This document shows, piece after piece, positions 1 through 9,376 of a stretch of DNA of 64,000 nucleotides (position 1 is the stretch's first letter; each line of letters opens with the position of its first letter). The DNA comes from Pseudomonas helmanticensis. GTDB taxonomy: Bacteria; Pseudomonadota; Gammaproteobacteria; Pseudomonadales; Pseudomonadaceae. Made by a program: the position numbers and the translations under genes. Where the stretch lies: contig NZ_FXUY01000001.1 in assembly GCF_900182985.1 (NCBI RefSeq), positions 3,162,001 through 3,226,000 of the forward strand, in the 5' to 3' direction. The notes under the pieces were generated by a model. That model was not told the origin of the DNA and ran no database searches. It saw only the letters and a program-made list of their open reading frames with translations.

Positions 1-556
1 CGATCCGTCCATCGTCGAAATCGAAATCACCAACGTCGCCAACGAAAACGTCGAGCAGCACATCTACGCCGTGGCCGCTGCCGACAAGTACAAATTGCTC
101 TATAACCTGGTCAACGATAATGGCTGGGAGCGGGTGATGGTCTTCGCCAACCGCAAGGACGAAGTCCGTCGCATCGAAGAGCGTCTGGTGCGCGATGGCG
201 TGAATGCTGCGCAGTTGTCCGGCGACGTGCCGCAACACAAACGCATCAAGACCCTCGAGGGTTTCCGCGAAGGCAAGATTCGCGTACTGGTCGCTACCGA
301 TGTTGCCGGTCGCGGCATTCACATCGACGGCATCAGCCACGTGATCAACTTCACCTTGCCGGAAGTGCCGGACGACTACGTGCACCGCATCGGCCGTACC
401 GGTCGCGCGGGCGCTGATGGCGTGTCGATCAGCTTCGCCGGGGAAGACGACTCCTACCAGTTGCCGTCCATCGAAGAAAAGCTCGGTCGCAAGATCAGCT
501 GTGAAACGCCGCCAACGCATCTGTTGCGCGCAGTCGAGCGCAAGCGTCCGCAATAA
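1..556 (+). CDS. rhlB: ATP-dependent RNA helicase RhlB, C-terminal part (5' end outside window)
   Basis: This is the RecA-like domain 2 of a DEAD-box RNA helicase, which unwinds RNA duplexes with ATP and in its family works with the RNA degradosome. The frame is open from base 2, so the start lies upstream. Visible motifs are [11 protein letters not shown] (motif IV region), [14 protein letters not shown] (motif V) and [10 protein letters not shown] (motif VI, arginine finger). The protein ends in a basic tail, KRPQ. In P. aeruginosa rhlB also lies directly before the dau genes, which supports the name. A hairpin terminator follows 15 bases after the stop, so it is transcribed separately from dauB. 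Confidence 0.9.
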   Translation, partial: DPSIVEIEITNVANENVEQHIYAVAAADKYKLLYNLVNDNGWERVMVFANRKDEVRRIEERLVRDGVNAAQLSGDVPQHKRIKTLEGFREGKIRVLVATDVAGRGIHIDGISHVINFTLPEVPDDYVHRIGRTGRAGADGVSISFAGEDDSYQLPSIEEKLGRKISCETPPTHLLRAVERKRPQ

Positions 557-570
557 GCGACGCTTAAAAG

Positions 571-605
571 AAAAGCGCAGCCGGCAACGGACTGCGCTTT
601 TTTTT
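571..605 (+). terminator. Rho-independent terminator of rhlB
   Basis: AAAGCGCAG pairs with CTGCGCTTT across an 11-base loop and is followed by a run of eight or more T. It separates rhlB from the dau genes. Confidence 0.85.
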
Positions 606-644
606 CGTCCGGCCTTTCATCAGGCGCTTGCGAGAGATAACTAA

Positions 645-662
645 AAGTCCATAATGGACAAA
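645..662 (+). promoter_or_regulatory. Candidate DauR operator upstream of dauB
   Basis: AAGTCCATAATGGACAAA contains the perfect palindrome GTCCAT-A-ATGGAC (647-659), ending 33 bases before the dauB start. A close relative with the same AAGTCCA-N3-TGGA core, in the same orientation relative to its gene, lies upstream of the binding-protein gene at 4594-4611. DauR is known to repress the dau operon in P. aeruginosa; assigning this site to it is inference. Confidence 0.5.
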
Positions 663-692
663 TTAGTTTAGATCTAGACTCCGGAGCCTGAC

Positions 693-1637
693 ATGTCCAG
701 TACACCCTACGTGATCGACCCACTTCAGGCCCGAGAGCTTCTGGCGCGCATCGACGTGCCGCAGATCCTGCGCAAGCTGTTTCGCGACCTCGCCAACGGG
801 AAAGCCGTGCAACCCGCGCAACAACTGGTGGAATTTCCACAGGGTGACGGCGACTTCATCAATTATCTGGGTGTGCTGGCTGAAGACGGCGTTTACGGTG
901 TGAAGACCTCGCCGTATATCGTTCGCGAGCAAGGCCCGTTGGTGACGGCGTGGACATTGTTGATGTCGATGAAAACCGGCCAGCCATTGCTGCTTTGTGA
1001 TGCCGGAGAACTGACCATCGCGCGCACGGCGGCGACCACCGCCGTGGCGGTCGACGCCTTGGCTCCGTCGAACGCTAGCCGACTGGCGATCATCGGCAGC
1101 GGCAAGGTTGCTCAGGCGCATCTTCATTACGTGAAATCGCTGCGTGACTGGCAGAGCATCAGCGTGTATTCGCCGTCCCTGTTCGAAGACGCTGATACAC
1201 AGGCACGGTTGAAAACCATCGCTGCCGATCTGAACATCGCCGACAGCCGCGAAGCCGCCCTCGCCGAGGCCGACGTGATCATGCTCTGCACCTCGTCCGC
1301 CGGGCCGGTGATCGATCCCGCCGCATTGAACAAACCGGCCCTGATCACCTCGATCAGCACCAACGCCCCCCGTGCCCACGAAGTACCGCCGCAGAGCCTT
1401 AACGACATGCAGGTGTTCTGCGACTATCGTCTGACCACGCCGGGTTCGGCGGGTGAAATGTTGATCGCGACAGAACAGCATGGCTGGAGCAAGGATTCGA
1501 TTGTCGGCGACCTCGCCGATCTGCTCAGCGAAAAAGTCCAGCGCCCGGGTTACGACCGTCACGTGTTCTTCCGTTCAATCGGCCTGGGCCTGGAAGACAT
1601 CGCCCTCGCCAATGCCGTTTATCACTTGACCCACTAA
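693..1637 (+). CDS. dauB: Ornithine cyclodeaminase-family NAD(P)-dependent dehydrogenase, likely DauB
   Basis: A 314-residue member of the ornithine cyclodeaminase/mu-crystallin family. In P. aeruginosa DauB is the anabolic enzyme that reduces 2-ketoarginine with ammonia and NAD(P)H to L-arginine, completing D-to-L conversion together with DauA. The dinucleotide-binding turn AIIGSGKVAQAH is near residues 131-142, and the family substrate region with a conserved lysine (GVKTSPYI) is near residue 70. The start is supported by GGAG at 683-686, six bases upstream. The neighbours dauA and dauR lie on the same strand, but a REP doublet sits between dauB and dauA. Delta-1-pyrroline-2-carboxylate reductase is the alternative function for this family; context favours DauB. 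Confidence 0.8.
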   Translation: MSSTPYVIDPLQARELLARIDVPQILRKLFRDLANGKAVQPAQQLVEFPQGDGDFINYLGVLAEDGVYGVKTSPYIVREQGPLVTAWTLLMSMKTGQPLLLCDAGELTIARTAATTAVAVDALAPSNASRLAIIGSGKVAQAHLHYVKSLRDWQSISVYSPSLFEDADTQARLKTIAADLNIADSREAALAEADVIMLCTSSAGPVIDPAALNKPALITSISTNAPRAHEVPPQSLNDMQVFCDYRLTTPGSAGEMLIATEQHGWSKDSIVGDLADLLSEKVQRPGYDRHVFFRSIGLGLEDIALANAVYHLTH

Positions 1638-1652
1638 CACCACAAATCCCCT

Positions 1653-2935
<1,283 letters not shown>

Positions 2936-2978
2936 TCGTCCATCCGGATGACGCGCCCAACGGATTGCGGCACACTCG

Positions 2979-3005
2979 CAACGCCTCCTGATCACGGAGG
3001 CGTTG
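2979..3005 (+). promoter_or_regulatory. Strong hairpin between dauA and dauR
   Basis: CAACGCCTCC pairs perfectly with GGAGGCGTTG around a 7-base loop. No T-run follows, so it is not a standard terminator. It may stabilise the dauBA message or attenuate read-through into dauR, whose start is 24 bases downstream. Confidence 0.5.
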
Positions 3006-3028
3006 ACGCTGCCTGGAGTTCCACTGTC

Positions 3029-3655
3029 ATGACCGCCCCTGAACTCGACCCGGCGCTGGATAACTTCCGCGCCATCGCCGATGCCATCGCCACGCTGTTC
3101 TTTCCGCACGCCGAAGTGGTGCTGCACGACCTGCGCACACAGAAGGTCGACTACATCGCCAACAACCTGTCCAAGCGCGAGATCGGTGACGATTCATCGC
3201 TGGAAGACATGCTCAGCGAGGATGTCAGCGACCGTAATATCGGCCCGTACGAAAAGCTCAATTGGGACGGTCAGAAGATTCGCAGCCTGAGCACCGTGCT
3301 GCGCAACGGCGAAGGTCTGCCGCTGGCGGTGCTGTGCATCAATCTGAATATTTCGCTGTTCGAGAATGCCAAGGCCGCGCTGGACCTGTTCCTCTCGCCG
3401 AGCAAACTGATCCCGCAACCGGATTCACTGTTTCGCGATGACTGGCAGGAACGTATCAACACCTTCCTGCACGCCTGGCTGCGCGAGCGGCAACTGAGCC
3501 TGAGTGTGCTGACCCGCGATCACAAACGTGAACTGGTGCTGGCGCTGCACGCCGAGGGCGCGTTCAAGGGCAAGAGCGCCTCGAACTATGTGGCCAATGT
3601 GCTGAACATGGGGCGGGCGACGGTGTACAAACACCTGAAGGAATTGAAAGGCTGA
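3029..3655 (+). CDS. dauR: YheO-type PAS/HTH transcriptional regulator DauR
   Basis: A 208-residue regulator with an N-terminal YheO-like PAS_6 domain (about residues 10-120, with FFPHAEVVLHDL and LCINLNISLFENAKAALDLFL) and a C-terminal DauR-type helix-turn-helix (about 150-205, with GKSASNYVANVLNMGRATVYKHLKELK). In P. aeruginosa DauR represses dauBAR and D-arginine relieves repression. The ATG at 3029 is chosen over the upstream frame opening at 2948 because the family starts close to the PAS domain and GGAG lies at 3015-3018. Its position after dauBA supports local control. A candidate operator lies before dauB and before the convergent binding-protein gene. Confidence 0.85.
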   Translation: MTAPELDPALDNFRAIADAIATLFFPHAEVVLHDLRTQKVDYIANNLSKREIGDDSSLEDMLSEDVSDRNIGPYEKLNWDGQKIRSLSTVLRNGEGLPLAVLCINLNISLFENAKAALDLFLSPSKLIPQPDSLFRDDWQERINTFLHAWLRERQLSLSVLTRDHKRELVLALHAEGAFKGKSASNYVANVLNMGRATVYKHLKELKG

Positions 3656-3736
3656 AGATCAACAGATCGCAGCCTGCGGCAGCTCCTACAGGAAAACGCA
3701 TTCCCCTGTAGGAGCTGCCGCAGGCTGCGATCTGTT
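3656..3736. repeat. REP doublet (CTCCTAC...GTAGGAG, convergent) between dauR and the binding-protein gene
   Basis: Two inverted REP units of the GTAGGAGCTGCCGCAGGCTG type meet head to head around a short spacer containing GCATTCCCCT. It fills the convergent gap and can act as a two-way transcription barrier. Confidence 0.9.
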
Positions 3737-3739
3737 CAA

Positions 3740-4516
3740 TCAGTCGCCGTAGATATCGGACTTGAAATACTTCTCGGAAATCTTCTGGTACTCGCCACTC
3801 GCGCGAATGCCATCAATGGCGCCGTTCAACTGACTGACCAATTCGCTATTGCCCTTGCGCACCGCAATCCCCGCGCCCTCGCCCACGTACTTCGGATCCT
3901 TCAACTCAGGCCCGACAAACGCATAGCCCTTGCCGCGTGGCATCGACAGAAAGTCATTCAGCGGAATGGTATCGGCGAAAATCGCATCGAGCCGCCCCGC
4001 AGCCAGATCCATGTAGATCTCTTCGTTGTTGCTGTAGCGCTTGACGTTGATGCCCTTCGGTTCAAACACCTCGGTGGCGTAACGATCGGTGGTGGTCGCG
4101 CGCTGCACGCCGACGTTCTTGCCCTTGAGGCTGGCGTATTGATCATCAACGGTGGCGCCATCCTTCATCACCAGGCGCGACGAAGTGAAGTAGTACTTGT
4201 GGGTGAAATCCACCGACTTCTTGCGGTCTTCGTTGATGGTCATCGATGAAAGCGCCATGTCGATCTTCTTCACTTTCAGCGAAGGAATCAGCCCGTCGAA
4301 CTCACCTTCGACCCACACGCACTTGACCTTCATCTGCGCGCACAGGGCATTGCCGATGTCGTAGTCGAAACCGACGATTTCACCTTGGTCGGTTTTAGAG
4401 GCGAACGGTGGATAAGCGGCTTCGATACCGATGCGCAGGGTTTGCTCGGCGGCGAACACGCTGGCGCAGGTCAACAGGCTGAGGGCCAGACCGGTGATGA
4501 GGGGGAGTTTCTTCAT
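3740..4516 (-). CDS. Periplasmic amino-acid ABC transporter substrate-binding protein
   Basis: A 258-residue family 3 solute-binding protein. The signal peptide is [22 protein letters not shown], cleaved before AEQ. The mature protein starts [12 protein letters not shown] and carries the family marker [14 protein letters not shown] and [14 protein letters not shown]. It most resembles the arginine/ornithine/lysine binding proteins (ArgT/AotJ type). No permease or ATPase gene is adjacent, so it must share membrane partners encoded elsewhere or act as an orphan receptor. Its position opposite dauBAR, and the shared operator-like sequence upstream, suggest that it feeds basic amino acids to the Dau pathway. 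By recall P. aeruginosa PA3865 occupies the same place. Confidence 0.85.
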   Translation of the reverse strand: MKKLPLITGLALSLLTCASVFAAEQTLRIGIEAAYPPFASKTDQGEIVGFDYDIGNALCAQMKVKCVWVEGEFDGLIPSLKVKKIDMALSSMTINEDRKKSVDFTHKYYFTSSRLVMKDGATVDDQYASLKGKNVGVQRATTTDRYATEVFEPKGINVKRYSNNEEIYMDLAAGRLDAIFADTIPLNDFLSMPRGKGYAFVGPELKDPKYVGEGAGIAVRKGNSELVSQLNGAIDGIRASGEYQKISEKYFKSDIYGD

Positions 4517-4593
4517 GTTCGTTCTCTCGCGGAAGTTGTTGTTGGTTTGGCAAGAAAGAGCTGAAACGGAGGGGAGATACTTTTTTGTACTTA

Positions 4594-4611
4594 TAAATCC
4601 ATATTGGACTT
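4594..4611 (-). promoter_or_regulatory. Candidate DauR operator upstream of the binding-protein gene
   Basis: On the minus strand this reads AAGTCCAATATGGATTTA, sharing AAGTCCA-N3-TGGA with the palindrome upstream of dauB. It lies about 80 bases before the start of the binding-protein gene, in an AT-rich promoter region (roughly 4560-4625). Confidence 0.4.
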
Positions 4612-4644
4612 ATATGTACAAATCGTCAATTCGGGGCAGAAGCA

Positions 4645-4724
4645 AAAAGATCGCAGCCTTCGGCAGCTCCTACAGGGGTATGCCGACCCAATGTAGGAGC
4701 TGCCGAAGGCTGCGATCTTTTGAT
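4645..4724. repeat. REP doublet (convergent) between the binding-protein promoter and moaE
   Basis: CTCCTAC...GTAGGAG arrangement with the AAGATCGCAGCC arms outside. It abuts the moaE stop codon and probably ends the moa transcript. Confidence 0.9.
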
Positions 4725-5177
4725 TTACTTCTTCCAGCGATCGGCAGCTGCATGATCACTGTCCCGCCCCTCAACCCAACGCGGTCCGTCGCTGGTGTTT
4801 TCCTTCTTCCAGAACGGCGCACGGGTTTTCAGGTAATCCATGACGAATGCGCAGGCATCGAAAGCGGCCTGACGATGGGCGCTGGCGGCACCGACGAACA
4901 CGATCGGCTCGCCCGGCTCGAGCGCGCCGATGCGGTGCAGCACTTCCAGCTTCAACAGCGGCCAGCGCTGCTCGGCTTCGATGGCGATCTTGCCGAGGGC
5001 TTTTTCGGTCATGCCCGGATAGTGTTCGAGGAACATCCCCGCCACATCCAGGCCATCGTTGAAGTCGCGCACATAACCGACAAAACTCACCACCGCACCG
5101 ACGCCGACATTGGCCGCGTGCATCGCGTTGACTTCAGCGCCCGGATCGAACGGCGTAGCCTGCACACGAATCGCCAT
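4725..5177 (-). CDS. moaE: Molybdopterin synthase large (catalytic) subunit MoaE
   Basis: A 150-residue cytoplasmic subunit which, with MoaD thiocarboxylate, inserts the dithiolene sulfurs into cyclic pyranopterin monophosphate to form molybdopterin. Family marks are GAVVSFVGYVRDFN (about 26-39), LEHYPGM (about 49-55), the H-R-x-G patch HRIGALEPGE, and the catalytic lysine region APFWKKE near residues 119-125. It is the last gene of moaC-moaD-moaE, starting 3 bases after the moaD stop. A REP doublet follows directly. Confidence 0.95.
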   Translation of the reverse strand: MAIRVQATPFDPGAEVNAMHAANVGVGAVVSFVGYVRDFNDGLDVAGMFLEHYPGMTEKALGKIAIEAEQRWPLLKLEVLHRIGALEPGEPIVFVGAASAHRQAAFDACAFVMDYLKTRAPFWKKENTSDGPRWVEGRDSDHAAADRWKK

Positions 5178-5180
5178 GGC

Positions 5181-5423
5181 TCAGCCTCCGGTCACGGTAG
5201 GAAAGAACGCCACTTCGTCGCCATCGACCACTGGCTCGTCGAGCTGGCAGAGGTCTTCGTTGCGCGCACACATCAGGTTCTGCTCGCTCAGCACCTCGGC
5301 GCCGTCACGTTGCGCGAGCAATGCACGCACATCGTCGACGGTGGCGAAATCGCCTTCAACCTTCACCGAATCGACGCCCAGCGCTTCCCGGTAACGGGCA
5401 AAAAACTTCACGGTCAGGTTCAT
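5181..5423 (-). CDS. moaD: Molybdopterin synthase sulfur carrier subunit MoaD
   Basis: An 80-residue ubiquitin-fold sulfur carrier. The C-terminal Gly-Gly (PTVTGG) is adenylated and thiocarboxylated by MoeB and delivers sulfur to MoaE. The start at 5423 ([16 protein letters not shown]) overlaps the moaC stop as ATGA, which indicates translational coupling; the longer upstream reading frame is the shadow of moaC. The body [15 protein letters not shown] and the late FFPTV segment are typical of the family. Confidence 0.95.
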   Translation of the reverse strand: MNLTVKFFARYREALGVDSVKVEGDFATVDDVRALLAQRDGAEVLSEQNLMCARNEDLCQLDEPVVDGDEVAFFPTVTGG

Positions 5424-5893
5424 GGCTGCTCCGCTTGAAAATGCCCGCTCTTGCCGCCGACCTTCTCCAGCAGGCGCACGCTTTCGATGGTCATGCCACG
5501 ATCGACGGCTTTGCACATGTCGTAGATGGTCAGGGCGGCGACGCTGGCAGCCGTCAGCGCTTCCATTTCGACGCCGGTCTGCCCGGACAGTTTGCAGCGG
5601 GCAACGATGCGCACGGTGTCGTCGCCATCAGCGCTGAGCTCGACTTTGACGCCAGTGAGCATCAGCGGGTGGCACAGGGGAATCAGATCGCTGGTTTTCT
5701 TCGCCGCCTGAATGCCGGCAATGCGCGCCACGGCGAACACGTCACCCTTGGGGTGGCCGCCGCTGACGATCATCTGCAGGGTTTCGGGGAGCATGCGCAC
5801 CAGCGCCTGGGCCGTCGCTTCACGGAACGTCACGGCTTTTTCGGTGACGTCGACCATGTTGGCGCGACCTTGGGAATCGAGATGAGTCAGCAC
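5420..5893 (-). CDS. moaC: Cyclic pyranopterin monophosphate synthase MoaC
   Basis: A 157-residue enzyme that converts the 3',8-cyclo-GTP product of MoaA into cyclic pyranopterin monophosphate, the first molybdenum cofactor intermediate. Conserved segments are [18 protein letters not shown] (about 65-82), [11 protein letters not shown] (about 107-117) and [11 protein letters not shown] (about 123-133). The start is GTG at 5893, supported by AGGAGT about six bases upstream. It begins the moaCDE operon. moaA, moaB and moeA are not in the window. Confidence 0.95.
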   Translation of the reverse strand: MLTHLDSQGRANMVDVTEKAVTFREATAQALVRMLPETLQMIVSGGHPKGDVFAVARIAGIQAAKKTSDLIPLCHPLMLTGVKVELSADGDDTVRIVARCKLSGQTGVEMEALTAASVAALTIYDMCKAVDRGMTIESVRLLEKVGGKSGHFQAEQP

Positions 5894-5971
5894 GGGATTA
5901 CTCCTGATCAGGAGCGGGGATTGTAAACCTGCGGGTCAAATTTCTGCGAGTCGGATTATCACGCAACCCGT

Positions 5972-6053
5972 GTAGGAGCTGCCGAAGGCTGCGATCTTTT
6001 GATCTGGCTTTATACAGCACAGTCAAAAGATCGCAGCCTTCGGCAGCTCCTAC
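5972..6053. repeat. REP doublet (outward inverted) upstream of moaC
   Basis: GTAGGAGCTGCCGAAGGCTG and its inverted copy flank a spacer containing CTTTATACAGC. It lies between the moaC promoter region and the phoH-like terminator. Confidence 0.9.
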
Positions 6054-6074
6054 ATTTGGTTTTGTGTTCAGGCA

Positions 6075-6104
6075 GAAAAAAACGGGCGGCTTTTGGGCCG
6101 CCCG
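6075..6104 (-). terminator. Terminator of the PIN/PhoH gene
   Basis: On the minus strand CGGGCGGC pairs with GCCGCCCG around a 6-base loop and is followed by seven T. It starts 19 bases after the stop codon. Confidence 0.85.
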
Positions 6105-6122
6105 GTTTTGTTGACGATGCGG

Positions 6123-7517
6123 TTACAGATGGGTTTCGGCGTATTCGGCCAGGATCGAGCGAGGCACCCCTTGCAGGGTGATGTGCACACCGTTGGGGAA
6201 ATCCTTGAAGCGTTCAGTCAGGTAGGTCAGCCCGGAGCTGGTCGCGGACAGGTAAGGGGTGTCGATCTGTGCGAGGTTGCCCAGGCACACCACTTTCGAA
6301 CCGGCGCCGGCACGGGTGATGATGGTTTTCATCTGGTGCGGCGTGAGGTTCTGGCATTCGTCGATGAGGATCAGGCTCTGCTGGAAGCTGCGACCGCGAA
6401 TGTAGTTGAGCGATTTGAACTGCAACGGCACTTTGCTGAGGATGTAGTCGACGCTGCCATGGGTGTTTTCATCATCCATGTGCAGGGCTTCGAGGTTGTC
6501 GGTGATGGCGCCCAGCCAAGGCTCCATTTTTTCCGCTTCGGTGCCGGGCAGGAAACCGATCTCCTGATCCAGGCCCTGCACGCTACGCGTGGCAATGATG
6601 CGCCGATAACGTTTGCTGACCATTGTCTGCTCGATGGCAGCAGCCAGCGCCAGGATGGTTTTACCGGAACCTGCAGCACCCGACAGATTGACCAGGTGGA
6701 TGTCCGGATCCAGCAGCGCATACAGCGCCAGACTCTGATAGATATCGCGCGGTTTGAGCCCCCACGCTTCCTGGTGCAGCAACGGTTCCTGATGCAGATC
6801 GAGAATCAGCAGACGGTCTTCTTCGATCTCCTTGATCCAGCCGACGAAGCCCTGCTCATCAATGATGAACTCGTTGATGTGCACCGCCGGCAGGTTGTCG
6901 ATCAGTTGCACCTGGTGCCAGGTGCGGCCATGGTCCTGACGGGTTTCGACCTTGCTCACGCGGTCCCAGAAGGAGCCGGTCATGTTGTGGTAGCCGTTGG
7001 GCAGCAGCGAAACGTCGTCGACCAGTTGGTCGGTGCTGTAGTCCTCGGCGTCGATCCCGCAGGCGCGGGCCTTGAGGCGCATGTTGATGTCTTTGGTCAC
7101 CAGCACTACCGGTTTTTTCGGGTCGCGGGCGTGCAGATCAATCAACTGGTTGATGATTTTGTTGTCGTTCAGGTGCTCGGGCAGAATCAGGTTCGATTCG
7201 GCCTGCTTGCTCATCAGAATTGACAGCAAGCCCTTTGGACCGCCCTTGCCGCGCTGGATCGGCACACCCAGTTCGACATCTTCCGGGGAAGCGTCGCCCA
7301 AGGTCTTGTCGATCAGCCGGATGGCCTGACGGCATTCGGCGGCCACGCTGTGATGCCCGCTCTTGAGCTTGTCCAGCTCTTCAAGCACGGTCATCGGGAT
7401 CGCGACGTGGTGTTCTTCGAAATTCAGCAGGGCGTTTGGATCGTGAATCAATACGTTGGTATCGAGTACATAAAGGATTGGCTGGTTGGAGGAAGGGCTA
7501 CGTCCGTGATCATCCAT
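6123..7517 (-). CDS. PIN domain-PhoH ATPase fusion (PhoH2 type)
   Basis: A 464-residue cytoplasmic protein with an N-terminal PIN nuclease domain (about 14-150: VLDTNVLIHDP at 18-28, LEELDKLK, late VTKDINMRLKA) joined to a C-terminal PhoH ATPase domain (about 250-464) with Walker A GAAGSGKT near 281-288, Walker B LILIDECQN and ITRAGAGSKVVCLGNLAQID. PhoH2 proteins are described as RNA helicase/ribonucleases. The acidic residues of the PIN site are present. It appears monocistronic, with its own terminator. A 337-base gap upstream holds its promoter. It is often annotated phoH, but the phosphate link of E. coli PhoH should not be assumed. Confidence 0.88.
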   Translation of the reverse strand: MDDHGRSPSSNQPILYVLDTNVLIHDPNALLNFEEHHVAIPMTVLEELDKLKSGHHSVAAECRQAIRLIDKTLGDASPEDVELGVPIQRGKGGPKGLLSILMSKQAESNLILPEHLNDNKIINQLIDLHARDPKKPVVLVTKDINMRLKARACGIDAEDYSTDQLVDDVSLLPNGYHNMTGSFWDRVSKVETRQDHGRTWHQVQLIDNLPAVHINEFIIDEQGFVGWIKEIEEDRLLILDLHQEPLLHQEAWGLKPRDIYQSLALYALLDPDIHLVNLSGAAGSGKTILALAAAIEQTMVSKRYRRIIATRSVQGLDQEIGFLPGTEAEKMEPWLGAITDNLEALHMDDENTHGSVDYILSKVPLQFKSLNYIRGRSFQQSLILIDECQNLTPHQMKTIITRAGAGSKVVCLGNLAQIDTPYLSATSSGLTYLTERFKDFPNGVHITLQGVPRSILAEYAETHL

Positions 7518-7854
7518 ACTCGGTCACCTTTGTCAGAGCCAGTAGACGCAATACCTGGGCGGTGCTGCGCCTCGAAGTGACTGCCGAAATCTCACCTGCG
7601 GAGATTCAAGTGACTGCAAACAAACGGGTCTTGGAAGACGCCACCTGTGTTGCAGGTTTCGGCGGTCTGTCTTCGTAATACTCCAAAACCGATGACATAA
7701 AAAAGTACTTTGACGGTTTTTTTAAGTTTATTTTGCAGAGTGACGAAAAGCCCTTGGCGGACTGCCCAGACCCCGTTAAAGTCGGAAGTCCGCCTGCATC
7801 GAATTATTCAAAAAATTCGCCCCAAGCCCAATGTTTCCGGGCTTCTGCCGTTTC
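7518..7854. other. Intergenic region upstream of the PhoH-type gene
   Basis: 337 bases without a convincing gene. The half next to the PhoH-type gene should hold its promoter. An AT-rich stretch with several T runs (about 7690-7735) lies past the end of the deacetylase-like gene. No repeat was recognised. Confidence 0.5.
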
Positions 7855-8979
7855 TCAGCGAAACGCGTCCTGACAGTCCTCCCAACCGATACCGCTTTGC
7901 GCCGTTTGCGTGAGCAGCCACGGCATCGAGGTCTTAACCGCGTCTTGCTTGACGTTGAAATTGATCACCCCGTGGCGCCACAACAACATCAAGGTCAGCA
8001 CCCGTTGCGCGCTCGCTGCGCCCTTGAGCTTGCCGGCGCCGTCCTGGGCATCGATGTCCCACAGCGCCACTTGCAGGCCCTGACTGTTGAAGAAGTCTTG
8101 CGCGTCACTGCGGCGCTGGCCATCCGGCGGACGGAACAGCGGCACGTAGTTTTCCGGCAACTTGTTCCTGACCAGATCAGCGCTGCGCCGCACCGAATCC
8201 TGCCAGTCCTGCCAATGGCTGTGGGACCGGAACTCCCAACCCTGCACGCCGACGCACATTTGCGAGAACGCTGCTTGCAGGCTGCTCACCGAACGCTCGG
8301 CCAACCGCGCCTGAATATCCTTGCCCAGCACAAAGAACGTGCCGCTCAAATTCGACTTGCGCAGATACTCGCTTAACCAGCCGGTGTTGTCCGGTTGCAG
8401 GTTGGCGGCGCTGTCGAACGTCAGCAGAAACAGCCGGTCGTGCATCTCGTCGCCGTTACGCTCGTAGTCGCCGAAACGATCGAATTCGTTACTGGTCTGC
8501 GGCGACAGCGCAGCCTTGCGCATCAATTCGTCGAGATACTGCAAATGGAAGATCCGGCTAGGCTCGGCCCACTTGGTGTAATAGCTGTCATCGCTGACCA
8601 CGAACTTGGCAGCCTGCTCACGCAGGGTCGGCAAGTCTTCAACGAGGAAGCAGAAGGAGGCGTCCTGGTCGCAGCTTTGCTGGGCGTAGTTGTAGTTGGC
8701 CAACAGGCGCTGCCAGAGGCGTTGGCGCAGGTTGTCGATCGCATCGATATTGACCGTGCGCAGGCCCAGACGCTGGGCCAATGCCGCTTCGTCCATCGAC
8801 TCGGTGCCAAGCAGGCCCCGGGCGAACATGAGGATTTCCGCCCGCGACGCGACGTCGAACAGGGTCGGGCTGGTCAGCTTTTCCGGCCAGGTGCTGCGAT
8901 CCAGCGTCGCAATATCGCCCGGCGCCGCGACGGCACCGCAGCTCAACAGCCACGCGGTGAATAAAAGAACAATGCGCAA
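7855..8979 (-). CDS. Exported polysaccharide deacetylase-like (NodB fold) protein with altered metal motif
   Basis: A 374-residue exported protein. The TTG at 8979 is preferred: GGAG lies 7 bases upstream and it gives a clean signal peptide (RIVLLFTAWLLSCGAVAA before PGD). A longer GTG start at 9045 would bury that peptide. The C-terminal half looks like the NodB/CE4 fold: LLTFDSAAN (motif 1 region), GTFFVLGKDIQ, FRSHSHWQDW (motif 2 region) and LFRPPDGQ (motif 3). In active CE4 enzymes motif 1 is TFDDG; here the second Asp, a metal ligand, is Ser and Gly is Ala. The long N-terminal helical half is unrecognised. It may be a degenerate or repurposed deacetylase. Proximity to the alginate genes does not prove a link. 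Confidence 0.6.
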   Translation of the reverse strand: MRIVLLFTAWLLSCGAVAAPGDIATLDRSTWPEKLTSPTLFDVASRAEILMFARGLLGTESMDEAALAQRLGLRTVNIDAIDNLRQRLWQRLLANYNYAQQSCDQDASFCFLVEDLPTLREQAAKFVVSDDSYYTKWAEPSRIFHLQYLDELMRKAALSPQTSNEFDRFGDYERNGDEMHDRLFLLTFDSAANLQPDNTGWLSEYLRKSNLSGTFFVLGKDIQARLAERSVSSLQAAFSQMCVGVQGWEFRSHSHWQDWQDSVRRSADLVRNKLPENYVPLFRPPDGQRRSDAQDFFNSQGLQVALWDIDAQDGAGKLKGAASAQRVLTLMLLWRHGVINFNVKQDAVKTSMPWLLTQTAQSGIGWEDCQDAFR

Positions 8980-9049
8980 AGGGGTGTCTCCATAACAAAA
9001 CCCGCGCGGCACTATAGCTGATCCCACACGATTCCCCTTAGCCACGGAT

Positions 9050-9159
9050 GATCGTTCCCACGCTCTGCGTGGTAACGCCTCCCCGGACGCTCCGCGTCCA
9101 ATTCTACGGTGACGCAGAGCGTCACGGGCGGCATTCCCACGCAGAGCGTGGGAACGATC
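9050..9159. repeat. 110-bp four-hairpin palindromic repeat
   Basis: The ends are inverted (GATCGTTCCCACGC...GCGTGGGAACGATC). Inside are four small hairpins: CCACGC-tct-GCGTGG, GGACGC-tcc-GCGTCC, GTGACGC-aga-GCGTCAC and CCCACGC-aga-GCGTGGG. It is a widespread type of Pseudomonas intergenic element, distinct from the GTAGGAG REPs. Confidence 0.85.
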
Positions 9160-9166
9160 AAAGAAA

Positions 9167-9285
9167 GATCAAAAGATCGCAGCCTTCGGCAGCTCCTACC
9201 TGTGCCTCCATTGAATTCATTGCGATTTCATGTCAACCGCAACCTGTAGGAGCTGTCGAGCTCCAGCGAGGCTGCGATCTTGTTC
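9167..9285. repeat. REP doublet (convergent, long spacer) upstream of yaaA
   Basis: An AAGATCGCAGCC...CTCCTAC unit and a CTGTAGGAGCTGTCGAG...GGCTGCGATCTT unit face each other across about 50 bases. With the four-hairpin repeat it fills most of the 397-base gap between the deacetylase-like gene and yaaA. Confidence 0.85.
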
Positions 9286-9376
9286 CATGACACCACCGAT
9301 CACCTATCACGCTCATAGCTGGAGTCAACACCGACAACCCCCTAGAATCGCCCCCACGATTAAAGGAGACGACTTC

